Shown one piece after another: positions 50,314 through 59,322 of a DNA stretch of 64,000 nt. Under the pieces are notes generated by a model. That model was not told the DNA's origin and made no database searches. It saw only the letters and a list, made by a program, of their open reading frames with translations. Made by a program: the position numbers and the translations under genes. Numbering within the stretch: the first letter of the stretch is position 1; the number at the start of each line of letters is the position of its first letter. Source of the stretch: Capnocytophaga sp. oral taxon 878 (GTDB taxonomy: Bacteria; Bacteroidota; Bacteroidia; Flavobacteriales; Flavobacteriaceae); assembly GCF_002999135.1 (NCBI RefSeq), contig NZ_CP027229.1, positions 2,827,501 to 2,891,500 of the forward strand, written 5' to 3'.

Positions 50314-50713
50314 GGGGTCGACTGGTTTTGACAGTAAGTAGCATTGAGAAGTAAGCATACCGAGCTGTGAAATGAATGCTCGTTAAAATCTATTTCAAAA
50401 TTTTAAATGGCGAGAATAACTACGCTCTTGCTGCCTAGTCTGAAGTTTTAGTACGACTCTGGCTAAGTCCTTACAGGGTAAGGAAGCGAGATGTCTCTGA
50501 AAAGCCCTTGTTGACGGCGGTTCGTAAAGAGGCACCATAAAAGTCAACATTGAGCTGGCGGTTTGCCTCTGCTAAAAGCTCGTAGTTTTAAGAGGATAGG
50601 CATAAAGTGGGCGGTTCTTGGTCAGCTTTATGATGAAAACTAAACAGGAACTAAGTATGTAGAAAGCTTTTTAATGGCTTATTTGGACGAGAGTTCGATT
50701 CTCTCCGACTCCA
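50314..50713 (+). ncRNA. ssrA: Transfer-messenger RNA (tmRNA)
   Basis: tmRNA rescues stalled ribosomes and adds a degradation tag. The 5' end GGGGTCG pairs with CGACTCC at the 3' end to form the alanine-tRNA-like acceptor stem with one G-T pair; the T arm has GTTCGATTC. The tag reading frame starts at the resume codon GGC (50409) and ends at TAG (50436-50438), encoding GENNYALAA after the non-coded alanine. The -ALAA end is the ClpXP/ClpAP signal. The CCA end is not encoded. The length of 400 nt is normal. Confidence 0.97.
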
Positions 50714-50749
50714 CAAATAGCATTGTTTTTTTTCAGTGTTTTTTATTAT

Positions 50750-50797
50750 AACAGGGACTAAAAATAGGGATTCCTATTTTTGGTCCCTGTTTTTTTA
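50750..50797 (+). terminator. Intrinsic terminator of tmRNA
   Basis: Near-perfect palindrome 50750-50791: AACAGGGAC, mismatch, AAAAATAGG, loop GATT, then the complementary arm, followed by a T-run. Confidence 0.93.
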
Positions 50798-50884
50798 TTT
50801 GGGAATGTAATTTGCTTACTTATTGGGGTGGGCTGAGTGGTGCTTATGAGGCTGATGGTTTGGTGTTTAAGCTGAAAAATGGAG

Positions 50885-51310
50885 ATTAGGTGAAGGAGAT
50901 AAGAGGTAAGAGAGAGGGGATGGGATTGAGAATTGGTGATTGATAAAAATGGGGAGGAAAGGGGAAAAGGGTGAGAATAATGTGAGGTTTTGGGGATTTT
51001 GTTGTGAATTTGGCAAAGGGAGGGTTGGGGGTTGAAATACTTGAGAATCAATGAGGTAAGGCTTATACTTCGTTTATAGTTCGTTTATAGTTCGTTATTC
51101 GTTCGTTTAAAGTAGGTAAAAGATAAGAGATAGGAGGTAAGAGAGTGGGGGGGTAGTGAGCTGATTATTAGGGGGGAGGAGTTAGGAGATAGGGGATAGT
51201 GTGGGGGTGGGTGGTTTTTGCATTATTCGCAATGAAGGGGGGAGGGGTTAGGAGATAGGGGATAGAGTAGGGAAAAGAGGGGAGGAGGAGAAAGTACAGA
51301 AAAAAGAAGG
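50885..51310 (+). repeat. Composite intergenic element, copy G, with TTCGTT four-box core
   Basis: Core begins at about 51069 (TTCGTTTATAG twice, TTCGTTATTCG, TTCGTTTAAAG), 11 bp apart. The left arm contains TTTTGTTGTGAATTTGGCAA; the right arm has TGATTATTAG and TTTTTGCATTATTCGCAATG, and purine-rich blocks with GGAGTTAGGAGATAGGGG. No gene lies in 50714-51479. Confidence 0.88.
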
Positions 51311-51356
51311 AAGGGAGAAGAGGGTGTGGGGAGGGAGGGGAAGTTATTTGACAAAT

Positions 51357-51386
51357 TGGCTAATTGGTAAATTATTTGTATCTTTG
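51357..51386 (+). promoter_or_regulatory. Promoter of the ACIII operon
   Basis: TTG at 51357-51359, exactly 19 bp, TATCTTTG at 51379-51386; the actB start is 94 bp downstream, giving a leader of about 87 nt. Confidence 0.82.
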
Positions 51387-51479
51387 CCGGCAATATAATT
51401 GTTGAGAAAAGAGGGATGATGTAGGGTTATGGGAGGATATTTGGGGTGAGATTTTTCGGACATAATAAGAATAAGTGAA

Positions 51480-54242
51480 ATGGTATCGAGGCGTGATTTT
51501 TTAAAATATGTAGGTTTTAGTACTGCTGCGGCAGCCTTGGCAGGTTGTGAGGCGCCAGTGCATAAGGCAATTCCGTACCTTGTACAGCCTGAAGAGGTGG
51601 TACCAGGTGAGGCGAACTATTATGCTACTTGTATAGCAGATGGGTTTGACTTTGCTAGTGTGCTGGTTAAGACGCGTGAGGGAAGGCCCATAGGGGTATT
51701 ACGCAACCCAGAAGCCCAAGCAGGAGCGGCGGTAAATGCAAGGGTTTTGGCTTCGGTACTGAGTCTTTATGACAATAATAGAGCTAAAGAAGCAGATTGG
51801 AATACGATTGATACACAAACAATAGCAGCCCTTGAAAAGGCTTCGGCAGAGGGGAAGGAGATAGTGTTGCTAAGTCAGACATTGGCAAGCCCCTCGGCGT
51901 ATGCATTGGTGGAGCTGCTGAAACAGCGGTATCCTACTTTTAGGTTGGTGGAATACGATACGGTATCGGAAGGGGCGATTTTGGAAGCATTTTCATTGCG
52001 TTATGGCAAGTGGGGGATGCCTGATTACGATTTTGGTAGAGCAAGGCTTATAGTATCATTTGGGGCGGACTTTTTGGGAGACTGGAACGGAGGAGGCTAT
52101 GAGGCAGGGTATGCCAAAGGACGTATTCCGAGTAAAGAAACAGGAATGGCAAGGCATATACAGCTAGAAGCCAACTTAAGTATTACGGGAGCCAATGCTG
52201 ATGAGCGCATAGCCCTTACACCTGTACAGCTAAAAGTAGCTTTTGCTTATTTTTATAGCTATGTGAAGGGGAAAACGCCTGATAATACAGAGAAATTACC
52301 TGTTACATTGACAGAAAAGCTACAGAAAATAGCCGCAGAAGTGCGGAAAGCAGGTAGTGAAACCGTGATAGTAACGGGTATAGATAAAAAAGAAGCACAA
52401 TATATTGCTTTCGACCTTAATGAATATCTTAAAAGTGCTGCTTTTCATCCTGAAACACCTGTATTGACACGTAGAGGGAATGTGAAAGACTTCTTACAGT
52501 TGCTTGCTGCTATGAATGAGGGTAGGGTAGGGGTGCTTTTTATCAATAATCTGAATCCTATTTACAGTTTGCCAAATGCAAGGGTTTTTGCTGAAGGGCT
52601 TAAGAAAGTGCCATTTTCGGTATCGTTTGCGATGAGAGCAGATGAGACATCGGGAGAGGTAACTTACTTGGCGCCTCAGCCCCATTACTTGGAGGCTTGG
52701 GGTGATGTAGAGTTCAGGTGGGGGCATTACGGGCTGATGCAACCTTGTATACGAGCGTTATTTAACACACGGCAATGGCAGGACTGCTTTTTGCAATGGT
52801 TGGGACGTAGTGAGAGTTACTATGATTTTATCAGGGCGCATTGGGAGCAGCATATTTTAGGAGAGACCCCTTGGGAGCAAGCCTTGCACGATGGAACATT
52901 GGTGAGAGAAAAAACTCCGTTTGTGGATAGAGAGGGTAAGAGAGAGGATGTGGAAATATCGGTGGCGTATCTTTTGGAAATGAAATCAGTTGCTTTTGAA
53001 TTGACTTTGTATACCAGTACAGCTTTGGGAGATGGGCAACAGGCAAATAACCCTTGGCTGCAAGAACTGCCAGACCCACTGACCCGAGCCACTTGGGATA
53101 ACTACCTGTGTATGCACCCTGCAGATGCAGAGGCTTTGGGTATTAAAAACAAACATACAGCAGCAGGAGCACTTGAGGGAGATTTGGCTAAAATAAAAGT
53201 AGCAGATAAAGAGCTTATAGTGCCTGTATATATACTGCCCCAGCAAGCACAAGGCAGTGTGGCACTAGCCTTAGGGTATGGGAGAAAAGCAGGTATACAA
53301 GTAGAGATGCAAACAGGGGTGAATGCTTACCCACTATATATCGATTTTGAAAAAGAACAAGAAGTAACGATAGAAAAAGCTGCGGGCAACCATAGCTTTG
53401 CGTGTGTGCAGCTGCAAAACAACTTGGCAGGGCGTGATAATGTGCTTAAAGAGCTTTCGGTGAGTGAATATATGCAACTTGCCCCTTCTGTGATAAAAGC
53501 TAAAGATACAAAACGATTACATCACTTTAAACTATCAATAGACCTGAATGCATGTATAGGTTGTGCTGCTTGTGTGATAGCTTGCCATGCGGAGAACAAT
53601 GTGCCAGTGGTAGGGAAAGAAGAAGTACGCAGGCAGCGTGATATGCATTGGATTAGGATAGATCGCTATGAAACAAAGCGCAATACGGCTAACTTTCAGC
53701 CTGTAATGTGTCAGCATTGTGAGGAAGCCCCTTGTGAGACAGTATGCCCTGTAGGAGCTACCGTACATGGAGCGCAGGGGCAGAACCAGATGGCTTACAA
53801 CCGCTGTGTAGGTACCAGGTATTGTGCCAATAACTGCCCATATAAAGTACGGCGTTTTAATTGGTTTCAGTATAGTGAAAACGAGGCTTTTAATTACAAT
53901 ATGAATAATGATTTAGGCCGGATGGTGTTAAATCCTGATATTACTGTGCGCTCACGAGGAGTGATGGAGAAATGTTCCCTCTGCATACAAAACACCCAAG
54001 CAGTGATACTGAAAGCTAAGAAAGAAGGGCGGGCAGTAGCACCAGGAGAGTTTAATAATGTGACGGCTTGTGCAGCAGCGTGTAGTACAGGAGCTATTAG
54101 GTTTGGAGATGCTAATGAGGAGAACAGTGAAATAGAGCAACTTACAGCAAGTGAGCGTATGTACCACCTTTTGGAACAGTTGGGCACGCAACCTAATGTG
54201 GTGTATCAGGCGAAAGTAGTGAATAAAACAGAAGAATTATGA
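51480..54242 (+). CDS. actB: Alternative complex III iron-sulfur subunit ActB (TAT-variant molybdopterin oxidoreductase-like)
   Basis: ActB is the large subunit of ACIII, a quinol oxidase of cytochrome c type; its molybdopterin-like domain lacks the cofactor. From the N-terminus: VSRRDFLKYVGFSTAAA (a twin-arginine-like export signal) at residues 2-18; the molybdoprotein-like fold to ~670; then the ferredoxin part from Cys692 with C-x2-C-x2-C-x3-C (CIGCAACVIAC), C-x2-C-x4-C-x3-C, C-x5-C-x3-C and a fourth pair plus ACAAACSTGA, all cluster sites intact. The start is the first possible ATG; family members usually have ~60 residues ahead of the RR motif. 920 residues. No actA lies upstream. Its stop overlaps the GH20 gene by 4 bp. 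Confidence 0.93.
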   Translation: MVSRRDFLKYVGFSTAAAALAGCEAPVHKAIPYLVQPEEVVPGEANYYATCIADGFDFASVLVKTREGRPIGVLRNPEAQAGAAVNARVLASVLSLYDNNRAKEADWNTIDTQTIAALEKASAEGKEIVLLSQTLASPSAYALVELLKQRYPTFRLVEYDTVSEGAILEAFSLRYGKWGMPDYDFGRARLIVSFGADFLGDWNGGGYEAGYAKGRIPSKETGMARHIQLEANLSITGANADERIALTPVQLKVAFAYFYSYVKGKTPDNTEKLPVTLTEKLQKIAAEVRKAGSETVIVTGIDKKEAQYIAFDLNEYLKSAAFHPETPVLTRRGNVKDFLQLLAAMNEGRVGVLFINNLNPIYSLPNARVFAEGLKKVPFSVSFAMRADETSGEVTYLAPQPHYLEAWGDVEFRWGHYGLMQPCIRALFNTRQWQDCFLQWLGRSESYYDFIRAHWEQHILGETPWEQALHDGTLVREKTPFVDREGKREDVEISVAYLLEMKSVAFELTLYTSTALGDGQQANNPWLQELPDPLTRATWDNYLCMHPADAEALGIKNKHTAAGALEGDLAKIKVADKELIVPVYILPQQAQGSVALALGYGRKAGIQVEMQTGVNAYPLYIDFEKEQEVTIEKAAGNHSFACVQLQNNLAGRDNVLKELSVSEYMQLAPSVIKAKDTKRLHHFKLSIDLNACIGCAACVIACHAENNVPVVGKEEVRRQRDMHWIRIDRYETKRNTANFQPVMCQHCEEAPCETVCPVGATVHGAQGQNQMAYNRCVGTRYCANNCPYKVRRFNWFQYSENEAFNYNMNNDLGRMVLNPDITVRSRGVMEKCSLCIQNTQAVILKAKKEGRAVAPGEFNNVTACAAACSTGAIRFGDANEENSEIEQLTASERMYHLLEQLGTQPNVVYQAKVVNKTEEL

Positions 54243-56179
54243 AACAGCTATTATTCCTTTTAAGCTTTGTAACCACTAGTGTTTACGCTGGTATAGGCGA
54301 TTTGCTACCTAAACCCCAACAAGTAAAACCTAATGGTGAACGTTATGAAGTACCACAGGATGAGGCAGCTTTATCGGTGAGTATAAAAATAGTAGATGAC
54401 TTGCCACAAGTGCCTATCAATAAAGAGGAAGCCTATACGCTGGAAGTTACCAAAAAAGGAGTTTCTATTAAGGCAACTACTGAAAAAGGCGTTTATTGGG
54501 CAAAACAAACTCTCAAACAGCTGGTAGTAACTAAAGGGAAGAAAAGCTATTATGAGGGGTGTACTATTATAGATTATCCTGCTTTTAGGATAAGAGGCTT
54601 TATGCACGATACAGGACGTAGCTATATTTCGGTAGAAGAACTGAAGAAAGAAATAGCCCTGCTATCACAGTATAAAATAAATGTTTTTCATTGGCACCTT
54701 ACAGAAAACCAAGGTTGGCGATTGCAGAGCATACGCTTCCCGCAGCTAAATAGCGGTAATACTTATGAGCGATTACCAGAGAAGTACTATACTTTGGAAG
54801 AAGCAAAAGAGTTAGTAGCTTATTGCAAAGCACATAATATGCTGCTGATACCTGAAATAGATATGCCAGGACACAGTAGGGCTTTTGAAAAGGCTTTTGG
54901 TACTGATATGCAGAGCCCGCAAGGAATAAAGATACTTAAAGAGATATTGGATGAGGTAGTGGAAACTTTTGAAGTGCCTTATATTCATATAGGTACAGAT
55001 GAAGTGGCATTTACCAACCCAGCTTTTGTACCTGAAATGGTAGCCTATATACGAGCTAAGGGTAAAAAGGTGATTTCATGGAACCCAGGCTGGCACTACA
55101 AAGAAGGAGAGATAGATATGACCCAACTGTGGAGTTATAGAGGCAAAGCGCAAAAGGGCATTCCGGCTATAGACAGTCGTTACCACTATATAAACCACTT
55201 TGATACTTTTGCAGACTTGGTAGCCCTTTACAACAGTAGGATACTGAATGTAGCCCAAGGAGATACTGACCACGCGGGGGCTATTGTGGCGCTTTGGAAT
55301 GACCGCTATATACCCAATGAAAGAGAAAATATATTGCAGAATAACTTCTATCCTGCTATGCTTGCTTTGGCAGAACGCTCTTGGATGGGAGGAGGTACAG
55401 AATATTTTGATGGGAAAGGAACAATGCTCCCTATAGATACTAATGACCCCGTGTTTAAAGACTTTGCAGATTTTGAACGCCGTATGTGTTGGCATAAAGA
55501 ACATAACTTTGTAGGTGAACCTTTTGCTTACGTACCCCAAACTGCAGTAGAGTGGAATATTACTGATGCTTTTCCTAATAACGGCAATTTGGCGAAAGTA
55601 TTTCCGCCAGAAGAAGCACTTAAAGAAGAATATACCTATGAAGGGAAAACCTATAGCACACGCAAAGCTATAGGAGCTGGCATTTACTTACGCCATACGT
55701 GGGGTAAACTAGTGCCCGCCTTTTATACCAATCCGGAGCCTAATCATACGGCTTATGCTTATACTTACGTATACTCGAGGAAGAAACAGAAGGCAGGCTT
55801 ATGGGTGAGTTTTCAGAACTATAGTAGATCGGAGAGGGACTTGCCACCCAGACAAGGCAAATGGGACTATAAAGAAAGCAAGCTATGGCTGAATGGGCAG
55901 GAACTTGCACCCCCACAATGGGAATCACAACACACAGAACTATCTAACGAGATACCACTTACTAATGAGAATTTTGAAGTTAGGAAACCTTTGCCTATCA
56001 CCTTAAATAAGGGCTGGAATAAATTACTGCTAAAGCTACCTGTAGGAGCTTTTAACATCCCTGAAATACGCTTGGTGAAGTGGCAGTTTACCTGTGTAGT
56101 AGTAACCCCTGAGGGCAATGATACCCCCAAAGGAATAAAGTATAGCATTTCGGCTGAAAAGAAGAAAAATGGTAAATAA
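54239..56179 (+). CDS. Glycoside hydrolase family 20 beta-N-acetylhexosaminidase, inside the ACIII operon
   Basis: GH20 enzymes release terminal beta-GlcNAc or GalNAc, here most likely from host glycans or peptidoglycan fragments. The signal peptide is MKQLLFLLSFVTTSVYA. The N-terminal GH20b-like domain covers ~25-110; the barrel follows with RGFMHDTGRSYISVEELKKEI and FHWHLTENQGWR, and the catalytic pair is Asp254-Glu255 in HIGTDEVAF. WSYRGK and ALAERSWMGG are further barrel strands. The C-terminal ~200 residues hold extra beta domains. It is translationally coupled on both sides: it overlaps actB by 4 bp and the actC-actD gene by 11 bp, an unexpected place for a glycosidase. Confidence 0.92.
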   Translation: MKQLLFLLSFVTTSVYAGIGDLLPKPQQVKPNGERYEVPQDEAALSVSIKIVDDLPQVPINKEEAYTLEVTKKGVSIKATTEKGVYWAKQTLKQLVVTKGKKSYYEGCTIIDYPAFRIRGFMHDTGRSYISVEELKKEIALLSQYKINVFHWHLTENQGWRLQSIRFPQLNSGNTYERLPEKYYTLEEAKELVAYCKAHNMLLIPEIDMPGHSRAFEKAFGTDMQSPQGIKILKEILDEVVETFEVPYIHIGTDEVAFTNPAFVPEMVAYIRAKGKKVISWNPGWHYKEGEIDMTQLWSYRGKAQKGIPAIDSRYHYINHFDTFADLVALYNSRILNVAQGDTDHAGAIVALWNDRYIPNERENILQNNFYPAMLALAERSWMGGGTEYFDGKGTMLPIDTNDPVFKDFADFERRMCWHKEHNFVGEPFAYVPQTAVEWNITDAFPNNGNLAKVFPPEEALKEEYTYEGKTYSTRKAIGAGIYLRHTWGKLVPAFYTNPEPNHTAYAYTYVYSRKKQKAGLWVSFQNYSRSERDLPPRQGKWDYKESKLWLNGQELAPPQWESQHTELSNEIPLTNENFEVRKPLPITLNKGWNKLLLKLPVGAFNIPEIRLVKWQFTCVVVTPEGNDTPKGIKYSISAEKKKNGK

Positions 56180-57956
56180 GAACTATCATACTATTAGTGA
56201 CGATATAGCACGCCCTATAGAAGGAAGGGCTAATAAGGCGTGGTGGATAGCCTTTGCGGTAGCCCTACTTGCTGCCTTATGGGGCGGATGGGCTATATGG
56301 GTAACCTTGCGTGACGGTATAGGAGCGTGGGGATTAAATAAAACAGTAGGCTGGGCGTGGGATATTACCAACTTTGTGTGGTGGATAGGTATAGGGCACG
56401 CAGGCACTCTTATATCGGCGGTGTTATTGCTTTTTAGGCAGCAGTGGCGGGTGGCTATTAACCGCTCGGCTGAGGCAATGACTATTTTTGCTGTAATTCA
56501 GGCGGGGCTTTTTCCTATTCTTCATATGGGGAGACCGTGGCTACTGCATTTTACGCTACCTATACCTAACCAATATGGCTCGTTATGGGATAACTTCAAT
56601 TCGGCGTTATTATGGGATGTATTTGCTATAGCAACCTACTTTTCGGTATCGCTGGTGTTTTGGTGGGTAGGACTGCTGCCCGACTTAGCAATGCTTAGAG
56701 ACCGAGCCATAAAGCCTTTTCAGAAGAAAATATACGGATTACTTAGTTTTGGCTGGAGTGGTAAGGCTAAGGACTGGCAACGTATGGAAGAGACAATGCT
56801 CCTATTGGCAGGTATAGCGACTCCTTTGGTAGTATCGGTGCATACGATAGTTTCATTTGACTTTGCGACTTCGGTTATTGCTGGGTGGCATACCACTATT
56901 TTCCCGCCTTATTTTGTGGCTGGGGCTATCTTCTCGGGGTTTGCTATGGTGAGCTTACTGCTGATTATTATGCGTAAAGTATGTAGGCTGGAAGACTATA
57001 TTACCCTGAAACATATTGACCTGATGAATACGGTAATGCTGGTGGCGGGTAGTATAGTGGCTGTGGCTTATCTGACAGAGATAGTGATGGCTTTTCGCTC
57101 CCATTCGGAATATGAAAAATATGTTTTTATAAATAGAGCTACAGGGCCTTATGCTTGGGCATTTTGGATAATGATGGCTTGCAATGTGCTGTTCCCGCAA
57201 CTGTTATGGATAAAGAAGCTAAGGCGGAGTATATCCTTTTCGGTATTTATAGCCTTGGTGGTGTGTGTGGGGATGTGGTTTGAGCGGTTTGTGATTATAG
57301 TTACTTCGTTACATAGAGATTACTTGGCCTCGTCGTGGAGTATGTTTAGCCCCACGTGGGTAGATATAGGCATATTTGTAGGTACTTTGGGCTTCTTTTT
57401 TGTGTTGTTTTTGTTATACGCAAGGAGTATCCCGATGATAGCACAAGCAGAAGTAAAAGGGCAGGTAGTAGCGGCTAATGATACGCCCGAAGTAATAGAT
57501 AACAGCGCAAAGAATGACACTATTGTAGTGAACTCGGCTGAGGCTCTTCTGCAAAAAATAAAAGAACTGAGAGCAGAGAACAGAACGATTGCGGAGGTGT
57601 ATACCCCCTTTGCGGTACACGGATTAGATGAGGCATTGGGACTGAAACGCACAAGACTGGGCAGGGCTACTTTTGTATATGGGCTTATAGGTTTTGCTTT
57701 TGGCTGCTGGCTTACTTACTTTACAATGATTAAGGACTGGCCTCAGAACTTTGGAGGGAAACCGAATGCTACATTTTGGGATAATTTGCCCTCGTTTGTG
57801 CCTGTGATATTTGAATTAGTAGTGTATTTTGCAGCGCATTTGTTGGTGCTGACTTTCTTCTTCCGCAGTAGGTTGTATCCTTTTAAAAAGGCTTCGAACC
57901 CTGTGAAGAGCAGTAGTGATGATAAGTTTGTAATAGAGATGAAGAATGAGCGTTAA
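56169..57956 (+). CDS. ACIII membrane subunit ActC fused to ActD (NrfD-type plus DUF3341-type)
   Basis: ActC is the NrfD-like quinol-binding membrane subunit and ActD a small membrane subunit; they are usually separate genes. The first ~430 residues have about ten membrane helices with the NrfD/PsrC pattern (TNFVWWIGIGHAGTLISA, FPILHMGRPW, NFNSALLWDVFAI). A charged linker runs ~430-455. From ~457, LLQKIKELRAENRTIAEVYTPFAVHGLDEALG starts a complete DUF3341 (ActD) module with two membrane helices. The length of 595 residues equals the sum of the two proteins. The next gene starts 11 bp before its stop. Confidence 0.9.
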   Translation: MVNKNYHTISDDIARPIEGRANKAWWIAFAVALLAALWGGWAIWVTLRDGIGAWGLNKTVGWAWDITNFVWWIGIGHAGTLISAVLLLFRQQWRVAINRSAEAMTIFAVIQAGLFPILHMGRPWLLHFTLPIPNQYGSLWDNFNSALLWDVFAIATYFSVSLVFWWVGLLPDLAMLRDRAIKPFQKKIYGLLSFGWSGKAKDWQRMEETMLLLAGIATPLVVSVHTIVSFDFATSVIAGWHTTIFPPYFVAGAIFSGFAMVSLLLIIMRKVCRLEDYITLKHIDLMNTVMLVAGSIVAVAYLTEIVMAFRSHSEYEKYVFINRATGPYAWAFWIMMACNVLFPQLLWIKKLRRSISFSVFIALVVCVGMWFERFVIIVTSLHRDYLASSWSMFSPTWVDIGIFVGTLGFFFVLFLLYARSIPMIAQAEVKGQVVAANDTPEVIDNSAKNDTIVVNSAEALLQKIKELRAENRTIAEVYTPFAVHGLDEALGLKRTRLGRATFVYGLIGFAFGCWLTYFTMIKDWPQNFGGKPNATFWDNLPSFVPVIFELVVYFAAHLLVLTFFFRSRLYPFKKASNPVKSSSDDKFVIEMKNER

Positions 57957-58497
57957 GAATATTCATATAAAAAATAAGCTAAGGCTTTTGGCCGTATGTG
58001 TACTGTTGCTTTTGACCTCTTGCCGTAACAAGCAAGAGCGCAATGTGGTATTTGCCCCTGATATGTATGAGAGTGCGGCATATAGAACCTACGAGGTGGC
58101 ACCACTTACCCCCCCAGAAAACACTGTGAAGCGTGGCGCTTTGCCTTATAAATATAAAAACACACAAGAGGGGTATGAGCAGGCTAAAATGGGGTTACAT
58201 AACCCCTTGGTAACGGATAGCTTACAGCAAGCCCAGTATATAGCCAAAGGTAAGGAACTCTATGATGTGTATTGCGCTTTGTGCCACGGGGAGAAAGGAG
58301 ATGGTAAAGGGATATTGGTACAAAGGGAGAAAATACTGGGGGTGCCTAATTACGCAAGCAGAGAGCTTACAGAAGGTAGTATTTACCACGTGCTGTACTA
58401 CGGTAGGAATACAATGGGCTCTTTTGCGAACCAGTTGAGCGATAAAGAGCGCTGGGAGGTGGTAATGTATGTGAAGGAGCTAATAAATAGGAAGTAG
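57946..58497 (+). CDS. actE: ACIII mono-heme cytochrome c lipoprotein ActE
   Basis: A 183-residue exported cytochrome c. The leader ends in a lipobox LTSC (Cys26). The heme-binding motif CALCH (Cys110, Cys113, His114) is followed by GEKGDGKG and the methionine sixth ligand in NTMGSF (Met157). The N-terminal ~80 residues contain the YESAAYRTYE and GALPYKYKNT segments seen in ActE proteins. It overlaps the ActC-ActD gene by 11 bp and lies 6 bp upstream of the actF-like gene. Confidence 0.92.
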   Translation: MSVKNIHIKNKLRLLAVCVLLLLTSCRNKQERNVVFAPDMYESAAYRTYEVAPLTPPENTVKRGALPYKYKNTQEGYEQAKMGLHNPLVTDSLQQAQYIAKGKELYDVYCALCHGEKGDGKGILVQREKILGVPNYASRELTEGSIYHVLYYGRNTMGSFANQLSDKERWEVVMYVKELINRK

Positions 58498-58503
58498 GAG
58501 GCA

Positions 58504-59241
58504 ATGGAGGAACTAAGTATTATATATTCGGTAGTATTATTTGTAGCCCTTACGCTGGTAGGGGTGCTAGTGTTCTACGCTATTAACAAAGTGACTAAGG
58601 CTGAATGGGTGAACGATTTGTACCCTACTATGCAGCGCATTACAGCCCCTTTGTGGGTGGTGCTTTTGGGGTTATGTTGTTTTTATGCCTTGAATACAAA
58701 TCTTTATTTGGGCTTGCAGTCGGTAGGGTATATGGCGGTGTGGTGCTTGTACCGCTATTCGTCGTTTAAATATAATGTGCTTTTTTTGGTGCTTTTCTTT
58801 TTGACAGAAACCCCTATGGCGTGGGATTGGTTCCCGAGTATTAACGATTGGCAAAGCACCCTTTTTGGGTGGCAGGTGCTTGGTAGCTTCTTGCTATCGG
58901 GGGTGGCACTGGTGACGCTTTTTAGCAAGCGGCAACACTATCACGATTTGGGTAAATACCTTTTTGGGTTTTCTATTTTTTGGGCGTACTTATGGTTTTC
59001 GCAATATATGCTGATATGGTATGCTAATATTCCTGAAGAGAAGTTGTATTACGAATTTCTGTTGGCAAGAGTAGATGGGAGTGTAGTAATTACGATGTTG
59101 GTATTGAGCTTTGTGTTGCCGTTTTTTATGCTGCTATCATCGGGAGGAAAGCGCAATAAGTTGGTACTTTTTGGGGCGGCAATATTTATCTTGCTGGGGC
59201 AGTATTTGAATTTTTATTTGATGATAGTACCTTTTAGTTAG
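58504..59241 (+). CDS. Compact ActF-like ACIII membrane subunit
   Basis: ActF is a second NrfD-like membrane subunit of ACIII, usually ~400-470 residues. This 245-residue protein has about seven predicted membrane helices. The segment YLFGFSIFWAYLWFSQYMLIWYANIPEE, and its neighbours DWQSTLFGWQVLGSFLLSGVA and MAWDWFPSI, match the C-terminal core of ActF. The long, histidine-rich N-terminal extension and part of the loops seen in typical members are absent. The gene starts with ATG 6 bp after actE and is followed by a strong terminator at 59267; no cytochrome oxidase genes follow. Confidence 0.85.
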   Translation: MEELSIIYSVVLFVALTLVGVLVFYAINKVTKAEWVNDLYPTMQRITAPLWVVLLGLCCFYALNTNLYLGLQSVGYMAVWCLYRYSSFKYNVLFLVLFFLTETPMAWDWFPSINDWQSTLFGWQVLGSFLLSGVALVTLFSKRQHYHDLGKYLFGFSIFWAYLWFSQYMLIWYANIPEEKLYYEFLLARVDGSVVITMLVLSFVLPFFMLLSSGGKRNKLVLFGAAIFILLGQYLNFYLMIVPFS

Positions 59242-59266
59242 TGTAACAATAAAACATTATAAGAAG

Positions 59267-59303
59267 AGCCAATGCACTTGAGGGTGCATTGGCTATTTTT
59301 TTT
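59267..59303 (+). terminator. Terminator of the ACIII operon
   Basis: Perfect 11-bp stem AGCCAATGCAC/GTGCATTGGCT (59267-59277 and 59284-59294), 6-nt loop, then a run of eight T. Confidence 0.93.
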
Positions 59304-59322
59304 GAAGTAAGGGGAGGGGGTA

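Noticed and set aside
50758..51051. A minus-strand frame of about 97 residues after tmRNA
   Set aside because: It is made of the tmRNA terminator plus low-complexity repeat sequence and has no family resemblance.
54239..56179. GH20 gene as a mobile insertion with its own ends
   Set aside because: No transposase, inverted ends or target duplication are visible, and both flanks are tight coding overlaps.
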